DNA of 64,000 nt from Mesorhizobium loti (GCF_002858745.1 NZ_PJRO01000008.1:186001-250000); one strand, 5' to 3'. Positions 41,175 through 50,705 are shown, counted from the first letter of the stretch. A program made the numbers and translations. Notes: generated by a model not told the origin, from the letters alone.

Positions 41175-42425
41175 CTACCCGCCGCTCCGGTTCACCTGAT
41201 CCCTGGCGAAGCCTGCCATCGTCGCATAGCCGCGCACGATGGCCTCGCGCTCCTGGTAGGTCGCGACACGTTCGATGTCGTCGAAGCCGTCCGGCGCGCG
41301 CATTTCCACCATATCGATGACGCCCTCGGGCCCGCCCTTGCGGTTGGCCAGCACGATCTCGCTGGTTGCGGTGCGGCGTTCGGCATCATAGGCGCTCAAC
41401 GCCTCCTGGATCGACGCGCTCCAACTTAGGTGCTCGGCAAGGCAGGTGGCATCGAGGATCGCCTGGCTGGCACCGTTCGAACCGACCGGATACATCGGAT
41501 GGGCGGCATCGCCGAGCAGGCTCACCCGCCCGAACGACCAGCGCGCCACAGGATCACGGTCGCAGTTGGGGTATTCATAGAAAGGCCCGGTCGCTTCGAT
41601 CAGGCTGACCGGATCGAGGAATCCGAGCTGGAACTTGTCGCGAACGAAGGTCAGCGTTTCTTCGAGATGTCCAGCGCGGTTCCAGTCGCCCCGCCCTGGC
41701 GGCGTTTTTTCCGCGTCCGTGCGCGCCATGACGGCCCAGTTGGTCAGCCGCCTGCCCGGTTTCGTCGGATCCGCGAGGATTGGATAGAATACGAATTTGG
41801 ACGTGTTGCTGCCGGCAATGACCATCGTGCGACCTTCCTGGTAGACGGGCCAATCGACCGCCCCTCTCCAGATCATGATGCCGCTCCAGGTCGGCTGGCC
41901 TTGATCGGGATAGAGGGTGGAGCGCACCTTGGAATGGATGCCATCCGCGCCGATCAGCGCGTCACCATCCGCTTCAATCGATCCGGATCCCTCGGTTCGC
42001 TCGAACCGAGCCACCACCCGATCGTCGCGCTCCTGAAAGCCAACAAGCTTATGATCGACATGGATGCGCGTGGGCCCCAGCCGCTCCATCGCCGCCTGCA
42101 AAAGCACTTGCAGCAGCTTACCGCGATGGATGCTCAATTGCGGCGTGTCATAGCCCGCATCCATCCCCCGCAATTCCTGCCAGACCGTCTGGCCGAAGCG
42201 GTTGGCGTAGATCAGTTCGCGGGTTCTGATGCCTGCTTCATCCAGAGCAGGCAAAAGACCAAGTGTCGCCAACGTTTTGACAGCGTGCGGCAGCACATTG
42301 ATGCCGACGCCGAGCTCACGGATCGACGGGGCCTGTTCGAACACCTCTGCCTCGATGCCGGCCGCATGCAGGCAAAGCGCGGTTGCAAGTCCGCCGATAC
42401 CTCCACCCGCAATCAAGATTTTCAT
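41175..42425 (-). CDS. FAD-dependent aromatic monooxygenase (PhzS/UbiH-like)
   Basis: 416 residues from the ATG at 42425. FAD-binding GxGxxG (ILIAGGGIGGLATALCLHAAG), LIGADGIHSKVR, and GDAAHPMYPVGSNGASQAILD are all intact. The whole sequence reads very like PhzS, the phenazine monooxygenase (GVGINVLPHAVKTLATLGL, TVWQELRGMDAGYDTPQLSIHRG, WRGAVDWPVYQEGRTMVIAG). It should hydroxylate an aromatic or heteroaromatic acid with NAD(P)H and oxygen. It is the last of a methyltransferase-exporter-monooxygenase set on the minus strand. The real substrate is unknown. Confidence 0.87.
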   Translation of the reverse strand: MKILIAGGGIGGLATALCLHAAGIEAEVFEQAPSIRELGVGINVLPHAVKTLATLGLLPALDEAGIRTRELIYANRFGQTVWQELRGMDAGYDTPQLSIHRGKLLQVLLQAAMERLGPTRIHVDHKLVGFQERDDRVVARFERTEGSGSIEADGDALIGADGIHSKVRSTLYPDQGQPTWSGIMIWRGAVDWPVYQEGRTMVIAGSNTSKFVFYPILADPTKPGRRLTNWAVMARTDAEKTPPGRGDWNRAGHLEETLTFVRDKFQLGFLDPVSLIEATGPFYEYPNCDRDPVARWSFGRVSLLGDAAHPMYPVGSNGASQAILDATCLAEHLSWSASIQEALSAYDAERRTATSEIVLANRKGGPEGVIDMVEMRAPDGFDDIERVATYQEREAIVRGYATMAGFARDQVNRSGG

Positions 42426-42499
42426 CCGTGCCTCTCCCTGTTCGAGTTCGGCCCCCCGGCTTGACGTGTTTTGGTGATGAGCGCCCTTTGAATTGAACC

Positions 42500-43432
42500 T
42501 TACGCGCCAGGTTTCTTGCCACGAGGCAGCAGCCCGGATGCTGCCAATGCTCCGGTGACAACCAGCAGCGCGCCCGCCGCAACGCCGGCAGACACGGTAC
42601 CGACATCGAAAATTGCAAGCAGGACAAGCGAGACCAGCGGCGTCAGATAGGCGATGCCCGAGATCATCGCTGTATAACCTGTCCGCACCGCGCGATCCCA
42701 CAAGGCGTTGGAAAGCGTCAGCGGTGCGATGCCAATGCCCGCCACAGCAAACCACTGAGCAGAAGACAGGCTGGCAGGTGCCTCGAAGGCCCAATGGAAC
42801 CCCAGCGCAAGCATGGCGAGCAGCCCCATGGAAGGGCCTACCACGTCATGCGTCTCGCGCCCGTAGGAACGGATGGCCGCATAGACGGCAAAGGCGAGCC
42901 CGCTGAAAAAGGCAAGCGTGATGCCGGCGACGTCAAAGCCACGTTCGAAAGCAGGCCCGATCGCAAATGCTACCCCGACGAAGGCAGCTGCAATCCCGAC
43001 GACCTGCGTCTGTCCAAGCCGTTCCATTCGGAGCCGTGCCATGATCGTGACCAGCAGGACCGGCCAGAGATAGGAGATCACATTGGCCTCCGCGGGTCCG
43101 ATCCTGCGCATGGCCAGCAGGTAGAGAATGTTGTTGGCCAGCAGGCCGACTGTCACGACGGCAAGCGTTTGGGGCGGCGTGGCGAAAAAATCCGCCGCTT
43201 TGCCTTGCGCCGCCGAAAGGCCGAACGAAACGGCGAAGCCGATAGCGGCCGCCAGTCCGAATAGCAGAAACGGTGGTCCCGGATTTGCCACGGTGGCCAG
43301 CGTCGGCCATGTCGCCCACAGCAGCACCGCAGCGAGCGCGAGACCGGCTGCCCTCGTCTGCGGACCGAAAGGCGGCAGACGTTCGATCAGCGTATCGAGG
43401 CCAAGGAGCAGGGACGACGGTACAACGTTCAT
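42500..43432 (-). CDS. EamA/DMT-family exporter (YddG-like)
   Basis: 310 residues from the ATG at 43432, preceded by AGGA. About ten membrane segments in two EamA halves: AAVLLWATWPTLATVANPGPPFLLFGLAAAIGF near the start, LLANNILYLLAMRRIGPAEANVISYLWPVLLVTI in the middle and GIGIAPLTLSNALWDRAVRTGYTAMISGIAYLTPLVSLVLLAIFD in the second half. This arrangement is that of YddG-type exporters of aromatic amino acids. It lies between a methyltransferase and a PhzS-like monooxygenase, so it could export their aromatic product. Confidence 0.86.
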   Translation of the reverse strand: MNVVPSSLLLGLDTLIERLPPFGPQTRAAGLALAAVLLWATWPTLATVANPGPPFLLFGLAAAIGFAVSFGLSAAQGKAADFFATPPQTLAVVTVGLLANNILYLLAMRRIGPAEANVISYLWPVLLVTIMARLRMERLGQTQVVGIAAAFVGVAFAIGPAFERGFDVAGITLAFFSGLAFAVYAAIRSYGRETHDVVGPSMGLLAMLALGFHWAFEAPASLSSAQWFAVAGIGIAPLTLSNALWDRAVRTGYTAMISGIAYLTPLVSLVLLAIFDVGTVSAGVAAGALLVVTGALAASGLLPRGKKPGA

Positions 43433-43571
43433 TGTCAAATCCTAACATGGCAGCACGAGCCGGGCGACCGCTTGAGGCCAGACCTCAACGCGCATCGCGA
43501 GCCGTGCGGCCGCGCGCTCCGTGTCGAGGATGGCCGGCCCCGCGGCCACTCGAAGGCTGTTACACCCCAGA

Positions 43572-44300
43572 TCACCGTTTTGCGGATATCAGCAGCATCA
43601 TAGGCCGCTCCAATTCCTCCGCCAGCCCCGGATTGTCGGTGATCTGATCAGCCGTTGGAGCGAACTCCTCCACATGGCGGATGGCAAATCCCGCTGTGAT
43701 CAAGGTGTTCAGCGTCGTCCCGATCGTCCGATGATATTTGAGAACGCCATCGGTGAACCAATTGGTACGGCGCTCGCCTTCAATGGCGTAGCGGTTCACC
43801 GGCCATGTCTTACGCCCGTCCTTGTCGCTCCACCAGCACGGATGCATGGCGGCCATGTAGATCGGGTGTTCGATCGTGAACACGAAGCACGCGCCGGGCC
43901 TGAGAGATCGATGCACCATGCGCACCAGCCGGTCGAAATCCTTGATATAATGGAAGGTCAGCGCGCTATAGGCGAAGTCGAATGAGGCCTCGGGTAGTTC
44001 GAGCACCTCCAGGTCCGCTACTTCGTACCTGATTGCGGGATCGGAAGTGTCCGCCATTGCCCGCGCGATCATCTTTTCGGATACGTCCAACCCGGTTACG
44101 GTTTCAGCGCCGTGCTCCCGCGCCCAACGGGCAAACCAGCCGAAGCCGCACCCCATATCCACGATGCGTTTGCCTTTGACATCTGGCAAGATGGCCTGGA
44201 TAGCAAGCCATTCCGGCGCCCCGGCGAGACCATGCACCTGCCGTGGAAGCTGGCTGTAGCCGGCGAAGAAATCGGGATTGTCGTAGACGTTCTGTGCCAT
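43572..44300 (-). CDS. Class I SAM-dependent methyltransferase
   Basis: 242 residues; ribosome site GGAGTG before the ATG. Motif I is VDMGCGFGWFARWAREHGAETVTGLDVSEKMI, motif II/III region FDFAYSALTFHYIKDFDRLVRMVHRSLRPGACFVFTIEHPIYM. The Methyltransf_11-like fold with small-molecule character suggests O- or N-methylation of a metabolite. It is followed in the same direction, after 139 bp, by the EamA exporter gene. Confidence 0.85.
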   Translation of the reverse strand: MAQNVYDNPDFFAGYSQLPRQVHGLAGAPEWLAIQAILPDVKGKRIVDMGCGFGWFARWAREHGAETVTGLDVSEKMIARAMADTSDPAIRYEVADLEVLELPEASFDFAYSALTFHYIKDFDRLVRMVHRSLRPGACFVFTIEHPIYMAAMHPCWWSDKDGRKTWPVNRYAIEGERRTNWFTDGVLKYHRTIGTTLNTLITAGFAIRHVEEFAPTADQITDNPGLAEELERPMMLLISAKR

Positions 44301-44604
44301 TTTTCACTCCATCATGGTTTTGATGGACGAGGAACACACATAAAAATAGCCTCGTCCGTCTCCGGCGAGGCTGCGGGCATTCGATACGCTTAAATCAACG
44401 CGATCGGCTTCCCTGCATCCCGCCTGTTGGGATGCCGGCGCCCCGAGCAACTATGTGCGTATCCTTCTCAATCATGCCGCCTTTGTCCCAAACGGCATGA
44501 TTCCTGTCAACACTGGATGATTTCTCATCCCTGATAAACAAGCCCGTCGCGGCACAAAACCGCGAGTTTAGCGGCGCGTTCTATCGAAGGACCACCTGGC
44601 GTCC
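44301..44604. other. Intergenic region with three small hairpins
   Basis: 304 bp between the methyltransferase start and the ftsZ2 stop, no coding frame. Inverted repeats: GCATCCC/GGGATGC at 44415-44435; ATCATGCCG/CGGCATGAT (9 bp, perfect) at 44471-44501; GGATGA/TCATCC at 44515-44530. The 9-bp one is the best candidate for the ftsZ2 terminator, though no T-run follows. The methyltransferase promoter must also be here. Confidence 0.5.
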
Positions 44605-45597
44605 TTATGCAATCCGCTGATGAAGCTGAGGCAGTTCAACGCTCTGCCTCAGGCCCGTTGCGACGACCGAAACACGGAATTTCCCTGACAATGCCGGGTC
44701 GAAGATCGCACCAACGATAATATCGGCGTCGGCATCGACCTCTTCCCGTATCCGGGTCGCAGCCTCATCGACCTCGAAAAGTGTCATGTCCATGCCGCCG
44801 CAGATAGACACGAGCAAGCCCCTGGCGCCTGTCATGGACGATTCATCGAGGAGCGGATTGGCGATTGCGGCCTCGGCAGCCGCCTTTGCACGCCCTTCGC
44901 CTGTGGCCTCGCCTGTCCCCATCATCGCACGCCCCATGTCTTTCATCACCGACCGCACATCGGCGAAGTCGAGATTGATCAGGCCTTCTTTCACGATGAG
45001 ATCCGTGATGCACCTGACACCCGCGTAGAGCACGCCATCCGCCATAACAAATGCGTCGGCAAACGTGGTCTTGGCGTCGGCGATCCTGAAGAGGTTTTGG
45101 TTCGGGATGACGATCACAGTGTCGGCGCTCTCGCGAAGGCGTTCTATTCCTTCCTCGGCCGCCTGCATCCTCCGCTTGCCTTCGAACGTGAAAGGCTTGG
45201 TCACGACGGCCACCGTCAAAATGCCCGCATCGCGTGCGGCACGCGCAATAACCGGGGCTGCACCTGTTCCTGTACCGCCTCCCATTCCGGCAGTGATGAA
45301 ACACATATGGGTACCTGCGAGGTGATCCATGACTTCGTCGATGGATTCTTCCGCGGCCGCGCCGCCAACCTGAGGCATGGAACCGGCGCCCAGACCCTCA
45401 GTCACATGCGCACCCAACTGAATCAGCCGTGCGGACTTCGAGGTGGTCAGCGCCTGTGCGTCGGTGTTGGCTGCGACGAACTCCACGCCCTGCAGGCCTT
45501 CGGCGATCATATTGTTGATGGCATTTCCACCAGCGCCGCCGACCCCGAAAACCGTGATCTTAGGCCTCATCTCCAGTATTTCTGGCTTGGCGGTCAT
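44605..45597 (-). CDS. ftsZ2: Short FtsZ paralogue (FtsZ2 type)
   Basis: 330 residues. The tubulin/FtsZ GTPase core is complete: FGVGGAGGNAINNMI, the tubulin signature GGGTGTGAAP, NTDAQAL, PNQNLFRIAD and DFADVRSVM with the T7 catalytic loop. It stops right after the globular C-terminal domain (VSVVATGLRQ), with only a short tail and no linker or conserved C-terminal peptide for FtsA/ZipA-type partners. This matches the short second FtsZ known in rhizobia such as Sinorhizobium meliloti. The main division ftsZ must be elsewhere. It lies next to the T6SS locus with 246 bp between, and has no evident link to it. Confidence 0.9.
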   Translation of the reverse strand: MTAKPEILEMRPKITVFGVGGAGGNAINNMIAEGLQGVEFVAANTDAQALTTSKSARLIQLGAHVTEGLGAGSMPQVGGAAAEESIDEVMDHLAGTHMCFITAGMGGGTGTGAAPVIARAARDAGILTVAVVTKPFTFEGKRRMQAAEEGIERLRESADTVIVIPNQNLFRIADAKTTFADAFVMADGVLYAGVRCITDLIVKEGLINLDFADVRSVMKDMGRAMMGTGEATGEGRAKAAAEAAIANPLLDESSMTGARGLLVSICGGMDMTLFEVDEAATRIREEVDADADIIVGAIFDPALSGKFRVSVVATGLRQSVELPQLHQRIA

Positions 45598-45843
45598 TGT
45601 GGTCCCTCTACGAAAAGCACCCGCTACGCCGCGCAGAACCGAGCAACGAGTATACGAATCAGACGATTTCCCCCGCCCTAGAGAATCAGAGGAGACGCCT
45701 TGCTACAAGATCGAGCTGAAGCTGGCACCGGCCTTTACGCTCTTTTGTCCGACGCCATTCAGCTTTCGTTCGGCGCGCCTTGCCCGGTCCCGGGCTTCTT
45801 GGCCACCACATGCCGCTGGCAGGATGCCAGTCCATCGATGGAG

Positions 45844-48660
45844 TTATTCAAATTTGTAGGTGAACCCGTCTGCCGAGGCGCCCACGATGACCTTCGTCAT
45901 CTTCTCCCCTTCGAGTGAACGGTTGAGCACGCCGCGGCTCAACTCTGGAAGCAGAGTATTGGTCAGGATGGCGTCAATCATGCGGCCGCCGGATTCGATC
46001 TCGGTGCAGCGCGCCTTGACCAGATCCATGACGCCGTCGCCGATCACCAGCTCGGCATCGTTGGTCGCCCTGAGGCGCCGCGCGATCTTGCCGAACTGAT
46101 GCTGCGCGATCGCCTCGATCATCGAATCCGAAAGCGGGTAGTAAGGGATCGTCACCACACGGCCGAGGAATGCCGCCGGAAACACTTTCAGCAGCGGCGC
46201 GCGTAGCGCCGTGTCGAGGTCGTCGATGCCTGTCCGCACGGTCCCGTTCTTCGTACGGTCCATGATGACCTCAGAGCCAACATTCGACGTGAGCAGGATC
46301 AGCGTGTTCTTGAAGTCGATGCGCCTGCCCTCGCTGTCGTCCATCATGCCCTTGTCGAAGACCTGGAAGAAGATCTCGTGCACATCCGGATGCGCCTTTT
46401 CAACCTCGTCCAGCAGGATCACCGAATAGGGCTTTCTCCGGACGGCCTCGGTCAGGAGACCGCCCTTGCCGTAACCGACATAGCCGGGAGGCGCCCCCTT
46501 CAAGGTCGAGACGGTATGCGCCTCCTGGAATTCCGACATGTTGATCGAGATCAGGTTTTGCTCGCCGCCATAGAGCGTCTCTGCCAGCGCCAGCGCGGTT
46601 TCGGTCTTGCCGACGCCGGAGGGACCACAAAGCAGAAAGACCCCAACCGGCTTTTCCGGTGCGCCGAGACCGGCACGGCTGGTCTGCACACGCCTGGCGA
46701 TCATCTCCATCGCGTGATCCTGGCCGACCACGCGCGCCGACAAGGTGGGAGCGAGCTTCAGGGCTTTCTCGGTCTGGCTGGACAGCATGCGACCTGTCGG
46801 AATGCCGGTCCAGTCCTGGACCACCGCGGCGACGGCATTGCGGTCGACGGACGGTAAGATCAAAGGGGTCTCCCCCTGCGCCACAGCAAGCTCCACCATT
46901 AGTTCGCGCAGCCGTGGAAGATCAGCCGCTGAGTCCCGCTGCGAACCTCCATCCCCCGTCTCCACGCCAGCCGTTTCGGCACTGGCATCCCCGGCCTTAG
47001 ATTTCTTGGTTTTCTCTGCCTTGGCGCCGCTGCTTTTGGTGGCTTTTTCCTCAACCGCCATCGCTTCCGCGCTCTCCGGTTCCGCAGCCGTTTCCTCGTC
47101 TGCCACGGCATCCAGCGGCAAGCCCTCGCCGCGCAGTCTGGCGCGCAGGTCGAGAATCTCGCTCACCAGCAGCTTTTCGCGATCCCAGCGCGCCTGGGCC
47201 GCGACAAGGGTGGCCTCGGTCTCCGCCAGCCCGGCCTCGACCCTGGCCAGCCGGTCTGTGACGTCGATGCCGATTGCGGCCTCGCGGCCGATGATTCCTC
47301 GCTCGACCTCGAGCGCCTGACGTCGACGCAGGATATCCTCGACTTCGGCAGGCGTCGCATGCTGCGAGACAGCGACGCGGGCGCAAGCTGTGTCGAGAAG
47401 GCTGACCGCCTTATCCGGCAGTTGCCTGGCCGGGATGTAACGATGCGAGAGCGAGACCGCAGCCTCGATCGCCTCATCCAATATCTGCACCTTATGGTGC
47501 TGCTCCAGCACACTGGCGACGCCGCGTAGCATGAGCACGGCCACCGCCTCCGACGGCTCGTCAATCTTGACGACCTGGAAGCGGCGCGTCAGTGCCGGGT
47601 CCTTTTCAATGTGCTGCTTGTATTCGGCCCAGGTCGTGGCGGCGATGGTGCGAAGCTCGCCCCGCGCCAGCGCCGGCTTGAGGAGATTGGCTGCATCGCC
47701 GGTCCCCGCCGCGCCACCGGCGCCGATCAGCGTATGCGCCTCGTCGATGAACAGGATGATCGGTGTCTCCGAGGCCTGGACCTCGTCGATCACCGCCTTC
47801 AGCCGCTTCTCGAATTCGCCCTTGACGCTGGCACCCGCCTGCATCAGTCCGACATCGAGCATGCGCACACTGACATTCTGCAGTGACGGCGGCACATCGC
47901 CCTGGGCGATGCGCAGGGCAAAACCTTCGACCACGGCCGTCTTGCCGACGCCGGCCTCGCCGGTCAGGATCGGGTTGTTTTGCCGGCGTCGCATCAGGAT
48001 ATCGACGATCTGCCGGATCTCGGGATCGCGGCCCACGACCGGATCGATGTTGCTGTCACGGGCGCGCTGGGTAAGATCGGTCGCGTATTTGGCGAGCGCC
48101 GAATCCCCGCCCGGACCGCGTTTCATTGGTGTCTCGGCGACGGCAGCTACGGCAGCTGAGCCGGCTTCAAGTGAACCCTCGGCGACCGAGGCGAAGCGGG
48201 AAATGACCCCGTCGGCATCGATCTTGTCGAACTCGGCGCTGATCTTCGACAGCAGCCCTTCCAACACCGGGGTCTTCAGGCAGGCAAGCAGGATGTGGGC
48301 ACTGCGCACCTCTTCCATGCCAAACTGCAGTGTCGCAAGGTTCCAGCCCTCCTGGATGGCGTGAAAGATATGGTCAGAGAATTCCTCGATGGAGGTCGCG
48401 CCATAGGGCAGTTTGTCCACGGCACGGGTCATGTCGGCGGTAAGCCGGCTCGCATCCACCCCCACGTCGGCGATAATCATCTGCACATCCGAACGTTCGG
48501 ACAGCACCAGTTGCTCGATGAAGTGGACAAGCTCGACATAGGGATTGCCACGCAGCTTGGTGGCATCGGCGGCCGCCTTGAACGCCCGCAGACAGAGAGA
48601 GTTTAACTTGGCGACGAGCTCCTTGCGTTTGAAGCTCTGTGAAGACCGGCGCTGTTCCAT
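45844..48660 (-). CDS. tssH: T6SS ATPase ClpV (TssH)
   Basis: 938 residues, a Clp/Hsp100 AAA+ protein of the ClpV class. N-domain about 1-150; first AAA+ with Walker A GEAGVGKTA and Walker B ILFIDEAHT; a middle coiled-coil region with a low-complexity Glu/Lys/Ala insertion (EEKATKSSGAKAEKTKKSK); second AAA+ with GPSGVGKTE and VILLDEVEKAHPDVHEIFFQVFDKG. It disassembles the contracted TssB-TssC sheath for reuse. It is transcribed away from tssA across a 324-bp region; no other tss gene is on this strand. Confidence 0.95.
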   Translation of the reverse strand: MEQRRSSQSFKRKELVAKLNSLCLRAFKAAADATKLRGNPYVELVHFIEQLVLSERSDVQMIIADVGVDASRLTADMTRAVDKLPYGATSIEEFSDHIFHAIQEGWNLATLQFGMEEVRSAHILLACLKTPVLEGLLSKISAEFDKIDADGVISRFASVAEGSLEAGSAAVAAVAETPMKRGPGGDSALAKYATDLTQRARDSNIDPVVGRDPEIRQIVDILMRRRQNNPILTGEAGVGKTAVVEGFALRIAQGDVPPSLQNVSVRMLDVGLMQAGASVKGEFEKRLKAVIDEVQASETPIILFIDEAHTLIGAGGAAGTGDAANLLKPALARGELRTIAATTWAEYKQHIEKDPALTRRFQVVKIDEPSEAVAVLMLRGVASVLEQHHKVQILDEAIEAAVSLSHRYIPARQLPDKAVSLLDTACARVAVSQHATPAEVEDILRRRQALEVERGIIGREAAIGIDVTDRLARVEAGLAETEATLVAAQARWDREKLLVSEILDLRARLRGEGLPLDAVADEETAAEPESAEAMAVEEKATKSSGAKAEKTKKSKAGDASAETAGVETGDGGSQRDSAADLPRLRELMVELAVAQGETPLILPSVDRNAVAAVVQDWTGIPTGRMLSSQTEKALKLAPTLSARVVGQDHAMEMIARRVQTSRAGLGAPEKPVGVFLLCGPSGVGKTETALALAETLYGGEQNLISINMSEFQEAHTVSTLKGAPPGYVGYGKGGLLTEAVRRKPYSVILLDEVEKAHPDVHEIFFQVFDKGMMDDSEGRRIDFKNTLILLTSNVGSEVIMDRTKNGTVRTGIDDLDTALRAPLLKVFPAAFLGRVVTIPYYPLSDSMIEAIAQHQFGKIARRLRATNDAELVIGDGVMDLVKARCTEIESGGRMIDAILTNTLLPELSRGVLNRSLEGEKMTKVIVGASADGFTYKFE

Positions 48661-48984
48661 CTGAACCTGCTCCCGAAGTCTGCCGAACCTACCCTGCCAT
48701 ATCGGCAGCTGCTTGACAAAGCATGCGACGGGTTTGGCGTTTGAATGCGTCCGGGCGGCACATCCCGGTTACAAAGGACTTCGATAACAAACACTGGATT
48801 TCGGCCCGGGCTATGCGAGCCATTTCACATACCGGGTCCGACAATTGCGCAATGGGTTTGTCGGAGAAACGGTCGCGTTCCGCTTCCGTTGGCTTTTTGA
48901 GATGCTGCTCAATTGTGGTAGAGTGAGGCCGTGTGATAACGTTGCGTCACACAGGGGTCTCAGGGCCGCTGGCTGGGGGTAGGT
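48661..48984. promoter_or_regulatory. Divergent control region of the T6SS locus with an inverted repeat
   Basis: 324 bp between the starts of tssH and tssA. On the plus strand at 48931-48952 is a perfect inverted repeat GTGTGA-N10-TCACAC, 33 bp before the tssA start. It overlaps a possible promoter (TTGTGG at 48913, 16-17 bp, GATAAC). The spacing is 10, not the 6 of a CRP site, so another dimeric regulator is likely. I find no -24/-12 sigma-54 pair (GG-N10-GC context) of the kind that drives many T6SS loci. Confidence 0.5.
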
Positions 48985-50157
48985 GTGATTGATATCGCAC
49001 TCTGGCTGAATCCTCTGGACGGTGAGAATCCGTCTGGGGAGGATTTGCGCAACGACCAGGCCTTTCATGAGCTGGAGCGCCTCACCGAACCGCAACTCAA
49101 AGTTGTTCATGACGGCACCGGCAAGCCTGCCTCGCAGTCCACACCGGTGGATTGGGTCGTCGTCATCGACAAGGCGGAAGAGCTTCGCCCCCGTGGCCGG
49201 GATCTGCGTCTTTTGGTTATTGTCGTGCGTGCCCTCGCCAACGAGGAAGGGCTGACAGGGCTAGCACAGGGTCTGACCCTGATCGCCAGGACCTTCGACC
49301 AATATTGGGACACGATGCATCCGACGTTGCGGGCAAACGCGGCGCCGCGCGAGGCCGCCTTGCGCCGCATCAATGCCTTGCTCGACCTGCAGAACGGCCA
49401 GGAGGGCCTGCTGGCAAACCTGAGGGAGACGATCTTCTTCTCACCGCGCCAGGTCGGACCGATCAGCGGACGCGATCTGGAAAAGAGCGCGCTTGATGAG
49501 CGCGTCATGCTGCAGGAAGCTGCTTCCGGGCTGAATGCCGCCGAGAAAGCGGCGTTGGCGAGCGCCCACAGCCAGCTTTTGAACCGCGTGCGCAGCGGTT
49601 GCACGGCCCAGACCGACCAGGCCAACGATGTGATGACATCGCTGCTCGCCGATGCCCGCGCGGCGATAGCTGCCCTTGATGAGGTCGACGTTGCCCTCAA
49701 CAAGCGCATCGAAGGCAATGGCCCGGTCATCCCGGAATTGAAGCGGTTCCTGCAGCGTTTGCTGACGACGCTGGAACGGAATTCGGCCGCCAGTGTGGCG
49801 GTGAATGGAGCCTCGGAACCGCCCCCGCAGCCGGAGGAGCCGGCAGCGCCCGCCCGAAACGGTCATGGAGCCGAAACGATGGCAAATGTGACAAGCCTTG
49901 CAGGGCCGGGCGCCGGGCTGCCCGACCGGATCGCCTCGCGCGACGATGTCGTCAAATGCCTCGACCTGGTCGTCGCCTTTTATGACCGCACGGAGCCGTC
50001 GAGCCCGATACCGCATCTTGCCCGCCGCGTGCGTCGGATGGTGCACATGGATTTTGTGGAACTCATGGAAGATCTCGCCCCGTCCGGGCTGAAGGAATTC
50101 CGGCTGCTTGCCGGCGTCCCCGATCCCAAGAAGCCAGCCCAGAAGGATGAAAGGTAA
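48985..50157 (+). CDS. tssA: T6SS protein TssA
   Basis: 390 residues from a GTG at 48985 with AGGT and GGGGG just before it. The ImpA N-terminal domain is clear (WLNPLDGENPSGEDLRNDQAFHELERLTEP, then DLRLLVIVVRALANEEGLTGLAQGLTLI and YWDTMHPTL). The C-terminal end has the DVVKCLDLVVAFYDRTEPSSPIPHLARRVRRMVHMDFVELMEDLAP motif typical of the short TssA clade. TssA primes baseplate-sheath assembly. First gene of the plus-strand T6SS operon. Confidence 0.93.
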   Translation: MIDIALWLNPLDGENPSGEDLRNDQAFHELERLTEPQLKVVHDGTGKPASQSTPVDWVVVIDKAEELRPRGRDLRLLVIVVRALANEEGLTGLAQGLTLIARTFDQYWDTMHPTLRANAAPREAALRRINALLDLQNGQEGLLANLRETIFFSPRQVGPISGRDLEKSALDERVMLQEAASGLNAAEKAALASAHSQLLNRVRSGCTAQTDQANDVMTSLLADARAAIAALDEVDVALNKRIEGNGPVIPELKRFLQRLLTTLERNSAASVAVNGASEPPPQPEEPAAPARNGHGAETMANVTSLAGPGAGLPDRIASRDDVVKCLDLVVAFYDRTEPSSPIPHLARRVRRMVHMDFVELMEDLAPSGLKEFRLLAGVPDPKKPAQKDER

Positions 50158-50162
50158 AAAGC

Positions 50163-50702
50163 ATGCCTGCAGAGAGCAAAGCTAAGGTCATCGAAAGAAA
50201 CCGCGCCCCGCGCGTGCAGATCGCCTATGACGTTGAGACCTACGGCAGCCCGACGACGATCGAACTGCCGTTCGTCATGGCTGTGATGGCCGATCTTTCT
50301 GGCGCCTCACAGACCAAGGAGGCATCAAAGTCGGTGCTGGACCGCAACTTCGTCGAGACCGACGCCAACCGCTTCCCCAAGTTCATGGAAGCCATGGGAC
50401 CCCGCGTAAAAGCGCGAGTCAAGAACACATTGCCGCAAGCCGAGGGTGCCGAACGGGACGAAGAGCTGGCGGTCGATCTTACTTTCTCGAAGATGGGCGA
50501 TTTCGCTCCGGACAAGGTTGCCGAGCAGGTGCCGCAATTGGCCGAGATCCTCAAGATGCGCCGTCAACTCGAGGAGTTGCTCGGCTTCATGGATGGTCGC
50601 GTCGACGCCGAAAAGCGCATTGCGCAGCTTCTGAACAATGAGCCGCTGCTGAGCAAGATCGCCAGCCAGGCAATGTCCGACGACGACAAGGCGGAGGAAT
50701 AA
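50163..50702 (+). CDS. tssB: T6SS contractile sheath small subunit TssB
   Basis: 179 residues. TssB marks: PRVQIAYDVETYGSPTTIELPFVMAVMADLSG at the start, RNFVETDANRFPKFMEAMGPRVKARVKN, and AVDLTFSKMGDFAPDKVAEQVPQLAEILKMRRQLEELLGFMDG. It forms the contractile sheath with TssC. It is 5 bp after tssA and 3 bp before tssC, so all three are co-translated. Confidence 0.96.
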   Translation: MPAESKAKVIERNRAPRVQIAYDVETYGSPTTIELPFVMAVMADLSGASQTKEASKSVLDRNFVETDANRFPKFMEAMGPRVKARVKNTLPQAEGAERDEELAVDLTFSKMGDFAPDKVAEQVPQLAEILKMRRQLEELLGFMDGRVDAEKRIAQLLNNEPLLSKIASQAMSDDDKAEE

Positions 50703-50705
50703 GTC

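Noticed and set aside
48931..48952. CRP/FNR site before tssA
   Set aside because: Half-sites TGTGA/TCACA are present but the spacer is 10 bp instead of 6.
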